Assembly (NCBI GenBank): GCA_007258455.2
Contig: VDFB02358134.1
Span: 212,214,026 to 212,278,025, forward strand
DNA length: 64,000 nt
Direction: 5' to 3'
DNA from: Sequoia sempervirens
Lineage: Eukaryota; Streptophyta; Pinopsida; Cupressales; Cupressaceae
A program made the translations under genes and the position numbers. Position 1 is the stretch's first letter. Every line of letters starts with the position of its first letter. The notes beneath the pieces are model-generated. The model did no database searches and had not been told where the DNA came from. It saw only the letters and a list, made by a program, of their open reading frames with translations. Shown here piece by piece: positions 10,900-20,690 of the stretch.

Positions 10900-12024
10900 T
10901 CCCAACAGCCTGATGTTCGTGATGGCCTCTTATCATACAACCCTTCCCACCCTTGCCGCCTTGGTCTCCCTCTTCCTTGCTATTGTGGACATTCATAGTC
11001 TTGATACCTTCTTCACCACACTCGAAACACGTTCCTTTGAAACCACCTCTTCCAGATCCTTGTCCATATCTCCCTCATCCTCTACCTCTTTGATCACCAC
11101 TATTTTGATCATGAGGGTGGTAGAAGTTGTCATTCCTTTGGCTTCGACTGGTACCCACATCTTCACTTTTCTTTTCATCATGATTTCGACTTCCTGAAGG
11201 TCTTCCACTGCCCCTTCCACTTTGACCTCCTCGTCCTTTTTGCTTGCCATCAAATCTTTTGTTCAGTTTCTCTTCCACCTTCATAGCAAACTGATACACA
11301 TCCTCAATGGTGGTCATTCTGACTAGGCTTAACTCCTCCTGAATGCTCGGTCGTAACCCATTAAGGTATCGGGCTACCTTCTCCTTATTGGCCTCTGTGT
11401 GGCCCATTCTGATGATTATCTTGTGAAATTCTTTAGTATATTCTTTCACAGATTTTCTTCCTTGCTTCAACCCTTGCAATTTCTTCAACAGATCTAACTC
11501 GTAGTCCATTGGTATGAATTGCTTCTTCAGTTTCTCTACCATGCGATCCCATCTGGTGATATTTCCTTTTCCACTTCGATTTCTTTCCAACTGGACCTCT
11601 TTCCACCAAATACTGACATGGCCCTTTAGCTTCATTTTCGCAAACTTAACTCAATCTAGGTCCTATATTTCCTCATACTCAAAATATTCTTCTAGCTCGT
11701 TGATCTAGTCGATCTACTCTTCCGGGTTTAGACTTTTGGAATAACTGGGGACTTCTACTCTGGGTCTTTTCCCGATCTTTGAAATGGCCCTTATTAGCCG
11801 CATTTGGTCTTGATCAATTGCTTCTTCTTCCTCTTCTACATTTTAACCTTCTTCATCTCCTTCATCCTCACTTTCCTCCCTCGGGTTTAACCCTCTTCTC
11901 AACTACTCTTGTAATGCATCAATCTGTCTCTGGAGGGCTGCCAATGCATCTCTTCCACCAGCATTTCTCCACCTCGACCACCTCTAGCACCACCACGCCT
12001 ACCGGGCATCACTCTTGGAGGCAT
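10900..12024 (-). pseudogene. Gypsy-2 Gag relic
   Basis: It starts at ATG 12022-12024 (MPPRVMPGRRGGARGG), about 85 bases after the PBS. A frameshift follows near 11960, then the acidic region. The Gag domain is open at 11075-11635 (WWKEVQLERNRSGKGNITRW, KEYTKEFHKIIIRMGH, VARYLNGLRPSIQEELSL) with an RG-rich basic tail. The zinc knuckle near 10985-11030 begins CFECGEEG and then shifts frame; its His position reads Tyr in the continuing frame. Stops near 11640-11730 also break it. Confidence 0.9.
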
Positions 12025-12108
12025 CTTTCTTGACCTCAACCCACAACCACAGTCCTGGTGTAAACTACCTCACGATCGGCGATCTGTCCACATGCTCAAG
12101 AAAACCTT

Positions 12109-12120
12109 GCTCTGATACCA
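12109..12120 (-). other. Gypsy-2 primer binding site
   Basis: GCTCTGATACCA on the plus strand is the complement of TGGTATCAGAGC (initiator tRNA-Met type). It is two bases from the LTR edge at 12123. Confidence 0.92.
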
Positions 12121-12122
12121 CT

Positions 12123-12833
12123 TGATGAGGGTGTAGCCCGAGACTTAGAAAATAACCCACAAACAAGAGAATAATTTTATTATTCAGAAAATGGAGCTTC
12201 TTACATGTAGAAGATCTCAAATCCCCAAGTTCTACAACACATGCAAGTTACAGAAACCTACAGAATCACCCTTTCACAATATGCAAGCTTGTCCCCCCAA
12301 GAAAGTTACCCAAAAATTAGAAACCCGCCCATAAATAGAGCTCCTCTTTAGTTTGGATCCAAAAAAACATTCAAATTTGAGTTTAGGCGGTTTGGCGCCG
12401 AAAATTTACAACATGAAGTTCAAATTTCAAAAGAGCATTTGAAATTGTATCTTCTAGAAAGTGCGCCAACTTCTCGGGGCCATAACTTTTGATCCGGGAC
12501 TTGGATTCGTGAACCATTTGAACTATTGGAAAGGTCACAAAGTCAACAACACGCTCAAAATTTTCTACACCAATTTTGGCAAGTTTTGGGGCCAATCCAG
12601 GAACTCTAAGTGCCTCAAATCTAACTCGAAATATTTTCAAGTGCAAATCTAGGAAACTAAAACTGCAATATCTTTCCACCCAGGAATAGAAAATAAAAAC
12701 CGTAAATTAGGAATTTCATTATGATGAAAAGGGTATCCAAAAATGTAAAAAATCCAAAAATTGAGAAAATTGAAATTTGACTATTTTTGGGTGATGCAAG
12801 ATTGCCCTTACACCACTGGATGCTCCTACATCA
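12123..12833 (-). repeat. Gypsy-2 5' LTR
   Basis: A 711-bp partner of 6758-7469, from TGATGAGGGT to GCTCCTACATCA. Transcription of the element would start within it, toward lower coordinates. Confidence 0.93.
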
Positions 12834-12838
12834 TTGAT
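12834..12838. repeat. Gypsy-2 target site duplication, right copy
   Basis: TTGAT, identical to 6753-6757. Confidence 0.92.
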
Positions 12839-13127
12839 TTAACAAAAGGTGAAAGTTGTGTTCACCGGTGTGTGAACTGTTTTGGAAAAGTTGGTTATTT
12901 GTGGACTGGGAGAAATTTTTCTGCTCAACAATCCTCCATTGTTTTTTTATGTCTTGCAGATCTGGAATATGTCTTGTAATGATGTTCTCTAGGTTCTAGT
13001 TGAGATGTTTGAGTTTTGATGCTCCAAAAGATGAGCTTCAGAGTTGTTATGTGGGATTGCATAGTCTAGATGGACTGTTGGAAAGAGTTCTATGTTTGAA
13101 GGTTGTTACACCTACTACAGATGTATC
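12839..13127 (+). repeat. Copia-1 3' LTR, segment 2 of 3
   Basis: Sequence between the Gypsy-2 and Copia-2 insertions. It resumes the interrupted Copia-1 LTR and ends at GTATC (13123-13127), the Copia-2 target site. No coding potential seen. Confidence 0.75.
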
Positions 13128-14227
13128 TATTGGACTCAAGGTACACTGAGAGGTGGGTTGAATAAGTGTTCAACAATATTCTAAACTTCAATTCAAATTA
13201 TAAACCATCTACAACATTTAAACAAAAGTAAAGATGCAAGCACATGAAAGAAACAATCAGAACACCATAACACCAAGATTTTTACATGGAAACCCTATTA
13301 GGGGAAAAACCATGGTGGAGATTAATCCACAATTTATATACTCTATTAAAAGTATGAAGAAAAGGGAATGAGCATGCATTCAGGCACACTACCTAGAGCT
13401 CACTGCTCAAAATAAGGAAGGCTCATTGCCTTACAAAATGTTTGTGATTACAAAAAAATGTTGAACTGAGAAGATAGCATCTAAATATGTCTAGTTTCAG
13501 TTCCAATGAAGCACATGAATCAAATTCTAAAGCTTTTTTCAGACTCTACACTTAGCTCTGCTATGTCTTAATTCGCTTCAAAAAATCCTCTTCTGCACAA
13601 GAAGAATTCACTCAACTTCCCTTCTAATATTAACACATGCATCTACTTAGCTCTATTCACCCACACACACACCAAAATGAATTGCCCGAAATCGCATATA
13701 TATCTGCCAGCAAGAATTCAATTGCTATATGTTGGCTTCAAATAAAATACAAAATATTCTCCACATGTTGGCTCAAATGAGGAACAATCTTTAATCCACA
13801 CCCACACAAGTTAGCTAGACTATAGCTACAACCTAAAACAAAATAACCAACACAAGAAACAATTAAACAATTACTCTGTATACATCTGTGATATGCGACA
13901 TTCACTAGGTCAACCATAAAGAGCAAATAAACAGAAAAACATCTTGTCGAATCTCCAAGCTCGTACACCGATTAATGAAACATCAAAAAAATTAATAGTA
14001 AGATAACATATATTCTCAACAATCTATCTCAGAGATCCACAACACAAACTGATGATTCAGTGAAGCATACAGATCGATTAACTGACTAGATACCCTGTTC
14101 TTTCTGCTTTCCATCGGTAGAACATTGTTCTCTACTTTTCCTACCGGTATAAGCAAATCCAAATTTGCAGACCAAAATAATGACTTCAGTTGCCATCAAT
14201 GACAACACTAGAAGCCATATTCCAACA
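13128..14227 (-). repeat. Copia-2 3' LTR
   Basis: Runs TATTGG...CCAACA on the plus strand. The expected TGTTGG terminus has one G-to-A change. It carries the usual Copia-style AAACCCTATTAGGGGAAAAACC block near 13290-13311 (minus-strand sense GGTTTTTCCCC). Confidence 0.92.
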
Positions 14228-14239
14228 ATCTCCACCTTT
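14228..14239 (-). other. Copia-2 polypurine tract
   Basis: On the minus strand this reads AAAGGTGGAGAT directly before TGTTGG of the LTR, after ATCAATGCC. This is the standard Copia plus-strand primer, with one transversion from AAAGGGGGAGAT. Confidence 0.85.
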
Positions 14240-14756
14240 GGCATTGATGGCAACACTTAGTGAAAAATGACTAAGTGTCGAAACCAAGGGATTATGATGT
14301 CAAAGCTCAAAATTTCAAAACACAACTTTCTTTCAAAACACTACTCCCCCTTAGAATGCCAAGGAAATTTTCACTGCACTCTCTCCCCCTTTGACTTCAA
14401 TGACAAAAAATTTACTACTCTCTCTCTCTCCCTTCACTAATTTAGAAAATTTGAATAACTACAACTGCTGCACAAGTCAGAAAATTATTTTATACTTATC
14501 TTTCATTTCTGGAAGAAATTTCTTCCAAGCATCTAATGCAATCCTAATGATTATGATCAAGCTATTGTTTTATGATGTTTGGTTGATGATCTAGATGAGG
14601 GATTCTAGAATTGTGATTGTTCCTTCTAATTTCTCTCCTTTCTTCAACACTTCAATTAGCTGCTCCAATCTACATTCAGTTAAATCCTTCACTTTCCAGA
14701 AAGTTTCCACAAGAGTGTTTCTAAAAAAGTGAACTTTTGCATGCTCAGTCTGCAAC
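14240..14756. other. Copia-2 non-coding interval
   Basis: Between the polypurine tract and the end of the second ORF. It is T-rich with short broken frames. No domain seen. Confidence 0.6.
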
Positions 14757-15212
14757 TCATGAATCCTTTTTCTTTACTGTACCTTCTTGGTCCTGAAACA
14801 TGTTATAGTCTTGACCAATTTTTTTTAACTCACTTTCAATCTGCTCTAGCTTGTCCTTGTATTTCCCAACTACATGAGGCCAATGAAGACAATAATTGTA
14901 GATGTTATTTGTTGAGTTTATACATTGCCTCAACACAATCATTTTCCTTTTTAATTTGGTAAGGGATAGCCTGAACTGGTCCTTCAAATGTAAAATTATT
15001 TCTTCCTCTTTCTTATCCTAAGACTCAGAGGCCATAGTTTCCCTAAAACATTCAATCAACTCTTCAGGAAGTACTTTCTGCAAAATTTCTAATTCAATGT
15101 TATTATGCACAAAGTAACTTCCTAGAGTGCTCTTAATCAGGTCCTGCTCATATAAGGGTCTGTCTAACCATATATCAACAATCTTCTGCATCCCATCTTT
15201 TTTCTTGAACAA
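14757..15212 (-). pseudogene. Copia-2 second ORF, C-terminal coiled-coil part (frameshifted)
   Basis: This continues the 344-codon ORF after a frameshift at about 15213. The translation (MFKKKDGMQKIVDIWLDR, then a long helix with GKYKDKLEQIESELKKIG) is rich in Lys and Glu with heptad-like spacing, so a coiled coil is likely. A single stop separates 15018 and 14987 in the same frame. Together with the upstream ORF the ancestral protein would have been near 500 residues. Confidence 0.65.
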
Positions 15213-15213
15213 T

Positions 15214-16248
15214 CTACAGTATCTTTGTTTTGATTAAAGCACCTTCTTCTTCACTTCCTTTTGCTATTATCACATCCAGTTCAACTAATTCTAGTTCATC
15301 CCTTGGAGTGTACTCATCAAAATCTTCATCTGGTATATCCAAAATTACTTTCTCTTTGACTTTTCCTTCAAGTTTAGGAGACTTGTGTGTCAGAGGAGTG
15401 TCATCAGAAAATTCTATGGCTCTTTTTTGCTTCCTTTCTATTTTACCGGAAGATGATCCAACTTCAAGTGCTTTTTCTAGAAAGGAAATGCTAGTTTCTC
15501 CAAAATTTCCTAGCAACTCTCTAAAGAAATTTGGATAAACTTTCTCACAATTTTCTAGAGTATTGAGATGTTCAAAAATTTGCTTACAAACTAGTTCATT
15601 TTCCCTCCATACCACATTATCAATCGGAGGCAGACAAATCAGAAAATACATCATGATACATATGATTAAAGTACCAAACATGAAGGGGTAATCTGCATCC
15701 TTTGTTAATTGCACATTCTCCATCAATTGATCTTTTAGAAAATTGCATAGGTCAAAGTCTTGATCCTCCATTATCATTTTATGAGATATGTAAATTGCAC
15801 TTGCCGAGGTTGCACCTTCCCTATTTTTGAAGAAAATTTTGTATGAAATCCCATGTGCGATGTACCTTATTATCGGATCTTTCATTATTGAAATTACTAG
15901 CGCCCTTTGATCTCCTGTTACTCCAGTTAGGGTTTTGACTTCCTTGTTCTGAATTGACTTATTTTTTAGAATATCCCCATCATTGCATAAACCAATTAGA
16001 TTTCTAATTACATCCTTCAAAATAAGATAGGGTTTATCCAAGGTTAGAATGTCCTCATTCAATCTGTTCAGGATAAACCTAACAACTTCCGCATTGTCAA
16101 AATAAGGAAACTCATTCCAAATGTCCAAAATTCTATGTTTCACACCTTTAAGCCACTTCAATTCATCGACCAGAAACAAATTTCTCGCATCCCTGATCTT
16201 TCTATTGCTATATTCATCTAGAGTCATAATTCCTTTAATTTGTTTCAT
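15214..16248 (-). CDS. Copia-2 second ORF, 344 codons, unknown product
   Basis: The longest open frame in the window. It starts at a true ATG (16246-16248), with an in-frame TAG shortly upstream. The N-terminal 120 residues look globular (LFLVDELKWLKGVKHRI, VVRFILNRLNEDI). A middle hydrophobic stretch, PFMFGTLIICIMMYFLICLP (near residue 190), resembles the core of the plant transposon-associated domain annotated as Transposase_32, though I hold that loosely. The C-terminal third is charged (SSSGKIERKQKRAIEFSDD and DIPDEDFDEYTPRDELELVE) and may be flexible. It has no RT, integrase or protease motif. Position 3' of gag suits an extra, env-position ORF of long-LTR Copia elements. Expression today is unlikely, given the downstream frameshift. 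Confidence 0.6.
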   Translation of the reverse strand: MKQIKGIMTLDEYSNRKIRDARNLFLVDELKWLKGVKHRILDIWNEFPYFDNAEVVRFILNRLNEDILTLDKPYLILKDVIRNLIGLCNDGDILKNKSIQNKEVKTLTGVTGDQRALVISIMKDPIIRYIAHGISYKIFFKNREGATSASAIYISHKMIMEDQDFDLCNFLKDQLMENVQLTKDADYPFMFGTLIICIMMYFLICLPPIDNVVWRENELVCKQIFEHLNTLENCEKVYPNFFRELLGNFGETSISFLEKALEVGSSSGKIERKQKRAIEFSDDTPLTHKSPKLEGKVKEKVILDIPDEDFDEYTPRDELELVELDVIIAKGSEEEGALIKTKIL

Positions 16249-16698
16249 TTTTCTTTCCGTACCAAATAGGTTTTTCTACCGAGCACAAAATTAGAAATTC
16301 AACAAGCAATTAGAAATACTTGATGAATTTGCTGCCAAATTTTATTTGACTCCTTCAAAATTCTGCTGCAAAAGCTCTCCTTTTGTTCTTTCTTCAGTGC
16401 AAGGTGATAAATGAGGGTTCCAAATACCTTTTTATAGCTTCGCACACCTAACCTTTTTGCCGCATTAAATGTTTTTCCCTAGGAGTTCTGGTTACTCTGT
16501 TTTCTCAGACAGCAAGAGAAGAATCCATCTGCGGACCTTTCAGATCTCAGTTTTCTGCATAAGTGATCATGGACATATTTGTAGAATGATAGCACAACTA
16601 CTGAAAATTCCTTGCATTCCGGTGCCAACTACTGACGAGCGGACAAAGGATTTTTTCTTGAAAAGAAAAAAAACTCCCCCTAGGCCAATGACCTGAGA
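16249..16698. other. Copia-2 gag to second-ORF spacer
   Basis: A non-coding joint. Just after the Gag stop the minus strand reads CCTAGGGGGAGTTTTTTTTC, a purine run like those after the polyprotein in intact relatives, which suggests pol was lost between Gag and this point or never present. Confidence 0.6.
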
Positions 16699-17921
16699 TC
16701 AATTTTTGGAGGAATTACTAGAGGCTACTTCCGGTGCAGGCTTATTTCCTTCATCAAATTCACTCTTCTTCACCCATGTTTTCTTCATCTAATCTCTTAT
16801 TTCTTCCACTGTCACTTTCCCTTTTTCTTTATCATCTTTCTGTGAAATTCTTCCTTTGTATACCAGAACTCTTCTATCCATGTTTTTGTTCCTATAGAAT
16901 CTTGCAATGTGACCAAATTTGTTGCAAGTGTAACATACCAGATTTCTTTGTCTAGACCATTCATCCCATTGATTCCCTTTTGACCTACATTGATTAGCAA
17001 CATTCCCAAATTCTCCACAGGCATAGCATTTAGCATTCCTTACACTAACAGACATACTTCTACACTCAATTGACTTATGACCAAACTTATTGCAACTAAA
17101 ACACTGACCGAGAAATGATGGACTACTTGAATTTATTTTACTTCTACACTAAGAAGCCCTATGACCAAATTTATTACAAGAAAAGAAGTAACCATTAAAA
17201 TTTTAAGCATTGGTTTGTCTTACCCAATATCTTCTACCTTTGTTCATTTGAATTTTATGTCTGGAATCCTTATCTTTAGATCTGGAGCTTTCACCTTTCT
17301 CATAGCCAAGACCTTGCTTATCATTTTCTTCCTTTTGTCCTTTAGTAAGCACATCAAGCTTAGTAGAACTGATCCTAACTTCTCCTTGTTTTGCAGTAAT
17401 GAGTTCATCTCTGAGAATAACTATCTATCTTTCAAGCTCTTGTTCATTATTTCTATATTGTTGTAGTTCAATCTTCAACTGAATTAATCCACTATTAACT
17501 TTGTTGCATTCTTCAATTTTTTCTCTTAAATACTAGACCATATTTTCCTTATTCTTCTTTCTTTCTTCAATCTCCTTAGTTAACTTCAACACCACAAATT
17601 CCATCTCAAGCTTTAGAGTAGCATTGTTCCTATATTTTTTTTCACAAGTAGCATTGTTCCTAGATTTTTTTTCACATTCTTCAGTTATCTCTTTTAGAGT
17701 CTGATTCAGGTGAATATCTTCCAAGCTTTTGTTTTATTTCTACTTTAGCTGATCACAAAGTTCCTTCCTCTTTTCTCTTGACTCTTTGATTTTATCCTTA
17801 ATGATTGAATTAATTTTTTGGCATCCACAAGATTTGATTTTAATTCCACAACTTCTGCTTTAGAATGATCAAGATCATCAAGTGCCCCCATAAGTTGTTG
17901 TTGAAGACCACTAGATTCCAT
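16699..17921 (-). pseudogene. Copia-2 Gag with four tandem zinc knuckles
   Basis: Starts at ATG 17919-17921 (MESSGLQQQLMGALDDLD), about 50 bases after the PBS, and ends at TGA 16699-16701 after PEVASSNSSKN. The N-terminal half is coiled coil (TLKEITEECEKKSRNNAT), with a frameshift near 17815. Then come four C-x2-C-x4-H-x4-C units: about 17147-17190 (first Cys reads Phe, plus a stop), 17062-17103 (intact, CFSCNKFGHKSIEC), 16985-17028 (His reads Asn) and 16895-16936 (last Cys reads Tyr). The UBN2-type N-terminal domain usual in Copia Gag is not seen. Zinc knuckles bind element RNA during packaging. Confidence 0.82.
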
Positions 17922-17971
17922 TGCAATCCAAGACCCACCTCAAGTTGTTAAACTTCCTGTAGAGGAACCTA

Positions 17972-17982
17972 CTCTGATACCA
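17972..17982 (-). other. Copia-2 primer binding site
   Basis: CTCTGATACCA on the plus strand (TGGTATCAGAG on the element strand), two bases from the LTR start at 17985. Initiator tRNA-Met type. Confidence 0.9.
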
Positions 17983-17984
17983 AT

Positions 17985-19067
17985 TATTGGACTCAAGGTA
18001 CACTGAGAAGGGGGGGTGAATTAGTGTTCAACAATATTCTAAACTTCAATTCAGATTATAAACCATCTATAACATTTAAACAAAAGTAAAGATGCAAGCA
18101 CATGAAATAAACAATCAGAACACCATAACACCAATATTTTTACGTGGAAACCCTATTAGGGGAAAAACCATAGTGGAGATTAATCCACAATTTATATACT
18201 ATGTTAAAATTATGAAGAAAAGGGAATGCACATGCATTCAGGCACACTGCCTAGAGCTCACTACTCAAAATAAGAAAGGCTCACTACCTTACAAAATGTT
18301 TGTGATTACAAAAAAATGTTGAACTGAGAAGATAGCATCTACAAATTCCCGGTTTCAGTTTTGATGAAGCACATGAAACAAATTCTGAAGCTTCTGCCAG
18401 ACTCTACACTTAGCTCTACTCTACCTTAATTCGCTTCACAAAATCCTCTTCTACACAAGAAAAATTCACTCAACTTCCCTTTTAATATTCACACATGCAT
18501 CTACTCAGCTCTATTCACCCACACACACCAAAATGAATTTCCCAAACTCACATATATATCCGCCAACAAGAATTCAATTGCTATATGTTGGCTTCAAATA
18601 AAATACAAAATATTCTCCACATGTTGGCTCAAATCATGAGAAATCTTTAATGTGCACCCACACAAGTCAGCTAGACTATAGCTACAACCCAAAACAAAAT
18701 AACCAACACAAGAAACAATTAAACAATTACTCCTTATACATCAGCAATATGCGACATTCACTAGGTCAGCCAATATAAAGAGCAAATAAATAGAAAAACA
18801 TCCTGCTAGATCTCCAAGCTCATACATAGATTAATGAAACATCACAAAACTTAATAGTAAGATAACATATATGCTCAAAAATCTATCCCGAGGATCCATA
18901 GCACAAACTAATGATCTGGTGAAGTATACAGATTGACTAACTGACCGGATACCATGTTCTTTCTCCTTTCTACAGGTAGAACAGTGTTCTCTACTTTTCC
19001 TGTCAGTATAAGCAAATCCTAATCTGCGGACCAAAATAATGACAACACTAGAAGTCATATGCCAATA
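17985..19067 (-). repeat. Copia-2 5' LTR
   Basis: Partner of 13128-14227, running TATTGG...CCAATA, 17 bases shorter through small indels. A TATATATA-like run near 18551 (and 13697 in the other LTR) is a possible core promoter reading toward lower coordinates; this is only a base-composition clue. Confidence 0.92.
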
Positions 19068-19072
19068 GTATC
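19068..19072. repeat. Copia-2 target site duplication, right copy
   Basis: GTATC, identical to 13123-13127. Confidence 0.92.
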
Positions 19073-19869
19073 TGGAAGTATCTATCATGTGTTCTCATGC
19101 ATGATGAAGTGTGTTACATCATTCACATGTTATCTTCTTGTTGGAAAGTGTGCGCTTCAATGTTCATTTGTTTTTTCATTAGGTTTGGCTGACTTGGTGT
19201 TTACAGCTCATATAAAGAATTTAAAATTTAATTAAGTGCGTGGTTGATCCAAGACGATTGATTTTGTTATTGGTTAAGTTTTGAATGAATCCACTCTCAT
19301 TATTTTCCACTATGGCAATGTTGAGTTGTTGACCTAGTTTGAATTTATGAAATGAAGCGTATGTGGCCAACCTTTGAGAATGTTTCTAAGGTTGAAGATG
19401 GTATAAATGTAAGTCGAGATGTGAAGGATTGTACAATGCAAATTAACAGAGTAAGCCACAAGTGAAGAACAGAGTTGTGTAAAAGTGAGTTGAGGCAACA
19501 ATACTTCATTGTGTTAGATTCCTGAAAGCAGTGAGTTGAAGGTTTCTGCAATCTTCTGATCAAGGCTGCGGATGTGTGTAAGTTGTTGTGGTGGATGTTT
19601 CTGTTATCTTTTGTATCTAGATAGTGAGTCCTATTTTGGGCAATGAGTCCCTTGTATTCATTTTTGCTCACTTTATATTGTGAGTTAATCTGCGTCGTGG
19701 TTTTTCCCTTATTTGGTTTCCCACGTAAAATATGGTGTTCATTGTGTTAATTTTTCTTTATGTTATCTACATTCCATGTTCATACTTAATAACAAAATAG
19801 TGTGGTTGTGAAAATGATAAGTGTTGAATTTGGTGACAACTGATTCACCCCCCTCTTAGTTGTCTTGCA
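19073..19869 (+). repeat. Copia-1 3' LTR, segment 3 of 3
   Basis: Carries the typical Copia R/U5 end: GGTTTTTCCCTTATTTGG, then CCCACGTAAAA, then TTCACCCCCCTCTTAG, then CTTGCA. The start TGTTGCAAG at 6418 predicts an end CTTGCAACA; the sequence reads CTTGCACC, so the exact last base (19869 or a few bases on) is uncertain. It proves that 6418-19869 was once one LTR. Confidence 0.78.
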
Positions 19870-20036
19870 CCTTTTAACACCTCTGAGGTCATCAATGGTA
19901 GTTCGCTAGTACCAGGTGTAGAAATCTAAGCCTAAAACTCATCACAGAGGATTCTGTGGAGAAAGATGCTAAAAAATATGCTTCACAACGGAGAGGATTT
20001 TCAAATGGAAAAAATTGCAAAAAATATTCTTTCTCG

Positions 20037-20690
20037 AAACACTTTGCCTTGCTACGTGGGAAACGCTTGCGCAATCAACATGCAAGTCAATGTTGCATAG
20101 TTCGTACATGTAAAAATGGCAAAATTCAGTCACGCTCACATGTCAATGGCAATAATGCTTCTATGTGGTCAACTCAACAAACAACACGGTGATCGTGAGG
20201 CACAAAAATGATGAAAATCATCCAAAAACTACCAAGTCTAGTGACATTTGCACCCCTGTAGGCTAGGGGAACCCTTCAATTTGAAGGACCAAATGCAATT
20301 ATTAGTGGTTGAAAATACATTCATTCTCTTCAGAATTATGTCAGCTTTCTAGCAAGCCATCAAGTGAATCCATATGATTTGTGAAAATATGATGATTGGA
20401 TGTAGAAGCAGAAGTTATGGAGGTTTTACATATCAGAGATGAAAGTCAAATTTTAGTTTCTGCACCCTTGTAGCCTAGGGGTGCCCTTGAATTAGGCCCG
20501 TCAGATGATAGAATTTGCAGAAACCATTTTTAGGGGATCTCTTCAGATTCAACCTAGCTCTGCAATGTATCCGTAAGACATGCTGACTGACCATGGTAAT
20601 TGTTCTAGTGAGCATGTAAAATGGAGGATAATAAAAGTGAAAATATCAAACTATACCTCTATAGGCCAAGGGTGTTGGTGTTCCAAATCG
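20037..20690. repeat. degenerate tandem repeat of about 205 bp, cluster 1
   Basis: Landmarks of the GCACCCCTGTAGGCTAGGGG type occur at 20250, 20462 and 20652, with a weaker one near 20037. Each is followed 90-110 bases later by a CTAGC...CAATGTATCC-like block. The same landmarks recur in cluster 2 at 25520-26300. Units are strongly diverged. No coding potential. Confidence 0.65.

Larger units (their letters stand above)
6758..12833 (-). mobile_element. Gypsy-2, complete chromovirus-type Ty3/Gypsy element
   Basis: A 6076-bp element with two LTRs (712 and 711 bp), PBS, gag, protease, RT, RNase H, integrase and a C-terminal chromodomain, all on the minus strand, flanked by TTGAT. Gene order and chromodomain place it among plant chromoviruses; Tekay-like is my best guess. 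In the first 285 or so aligned bases I counted about 16 differences between the LTRs, so the insertion is not recent. Several frameshifts and stops make it non-autonomous today. It sits inside the Copia-1 3' LTR. Confidence 0.95.
13128..19067 (-). mobile_element. Copia-2, Gag-only nonautonomous Copia-type element with a second ORF
   Basis: A 5940-bp element on the minus strand, flanked by GTATC at 13123-13127 and 19068-19072. LTRs are 1100 and 1083 bp, and the 3757-bp interior has PBS, a zinc-knuckle Gag, a long second ORF and a polypurine tract. Nothing resembling Copia integrase, RT or RNase H is present, so mobility would have needed enzymes from a relative. Over about 310 aligned LTR bases I counted roughly 20 differences, similar to Gypsy-2. 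LTR style, PBS, and purine run after Gag resemble long-LTR Maximus/SIRE-type Copia elements; that lineage call is inference. Confidence 0.9.
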
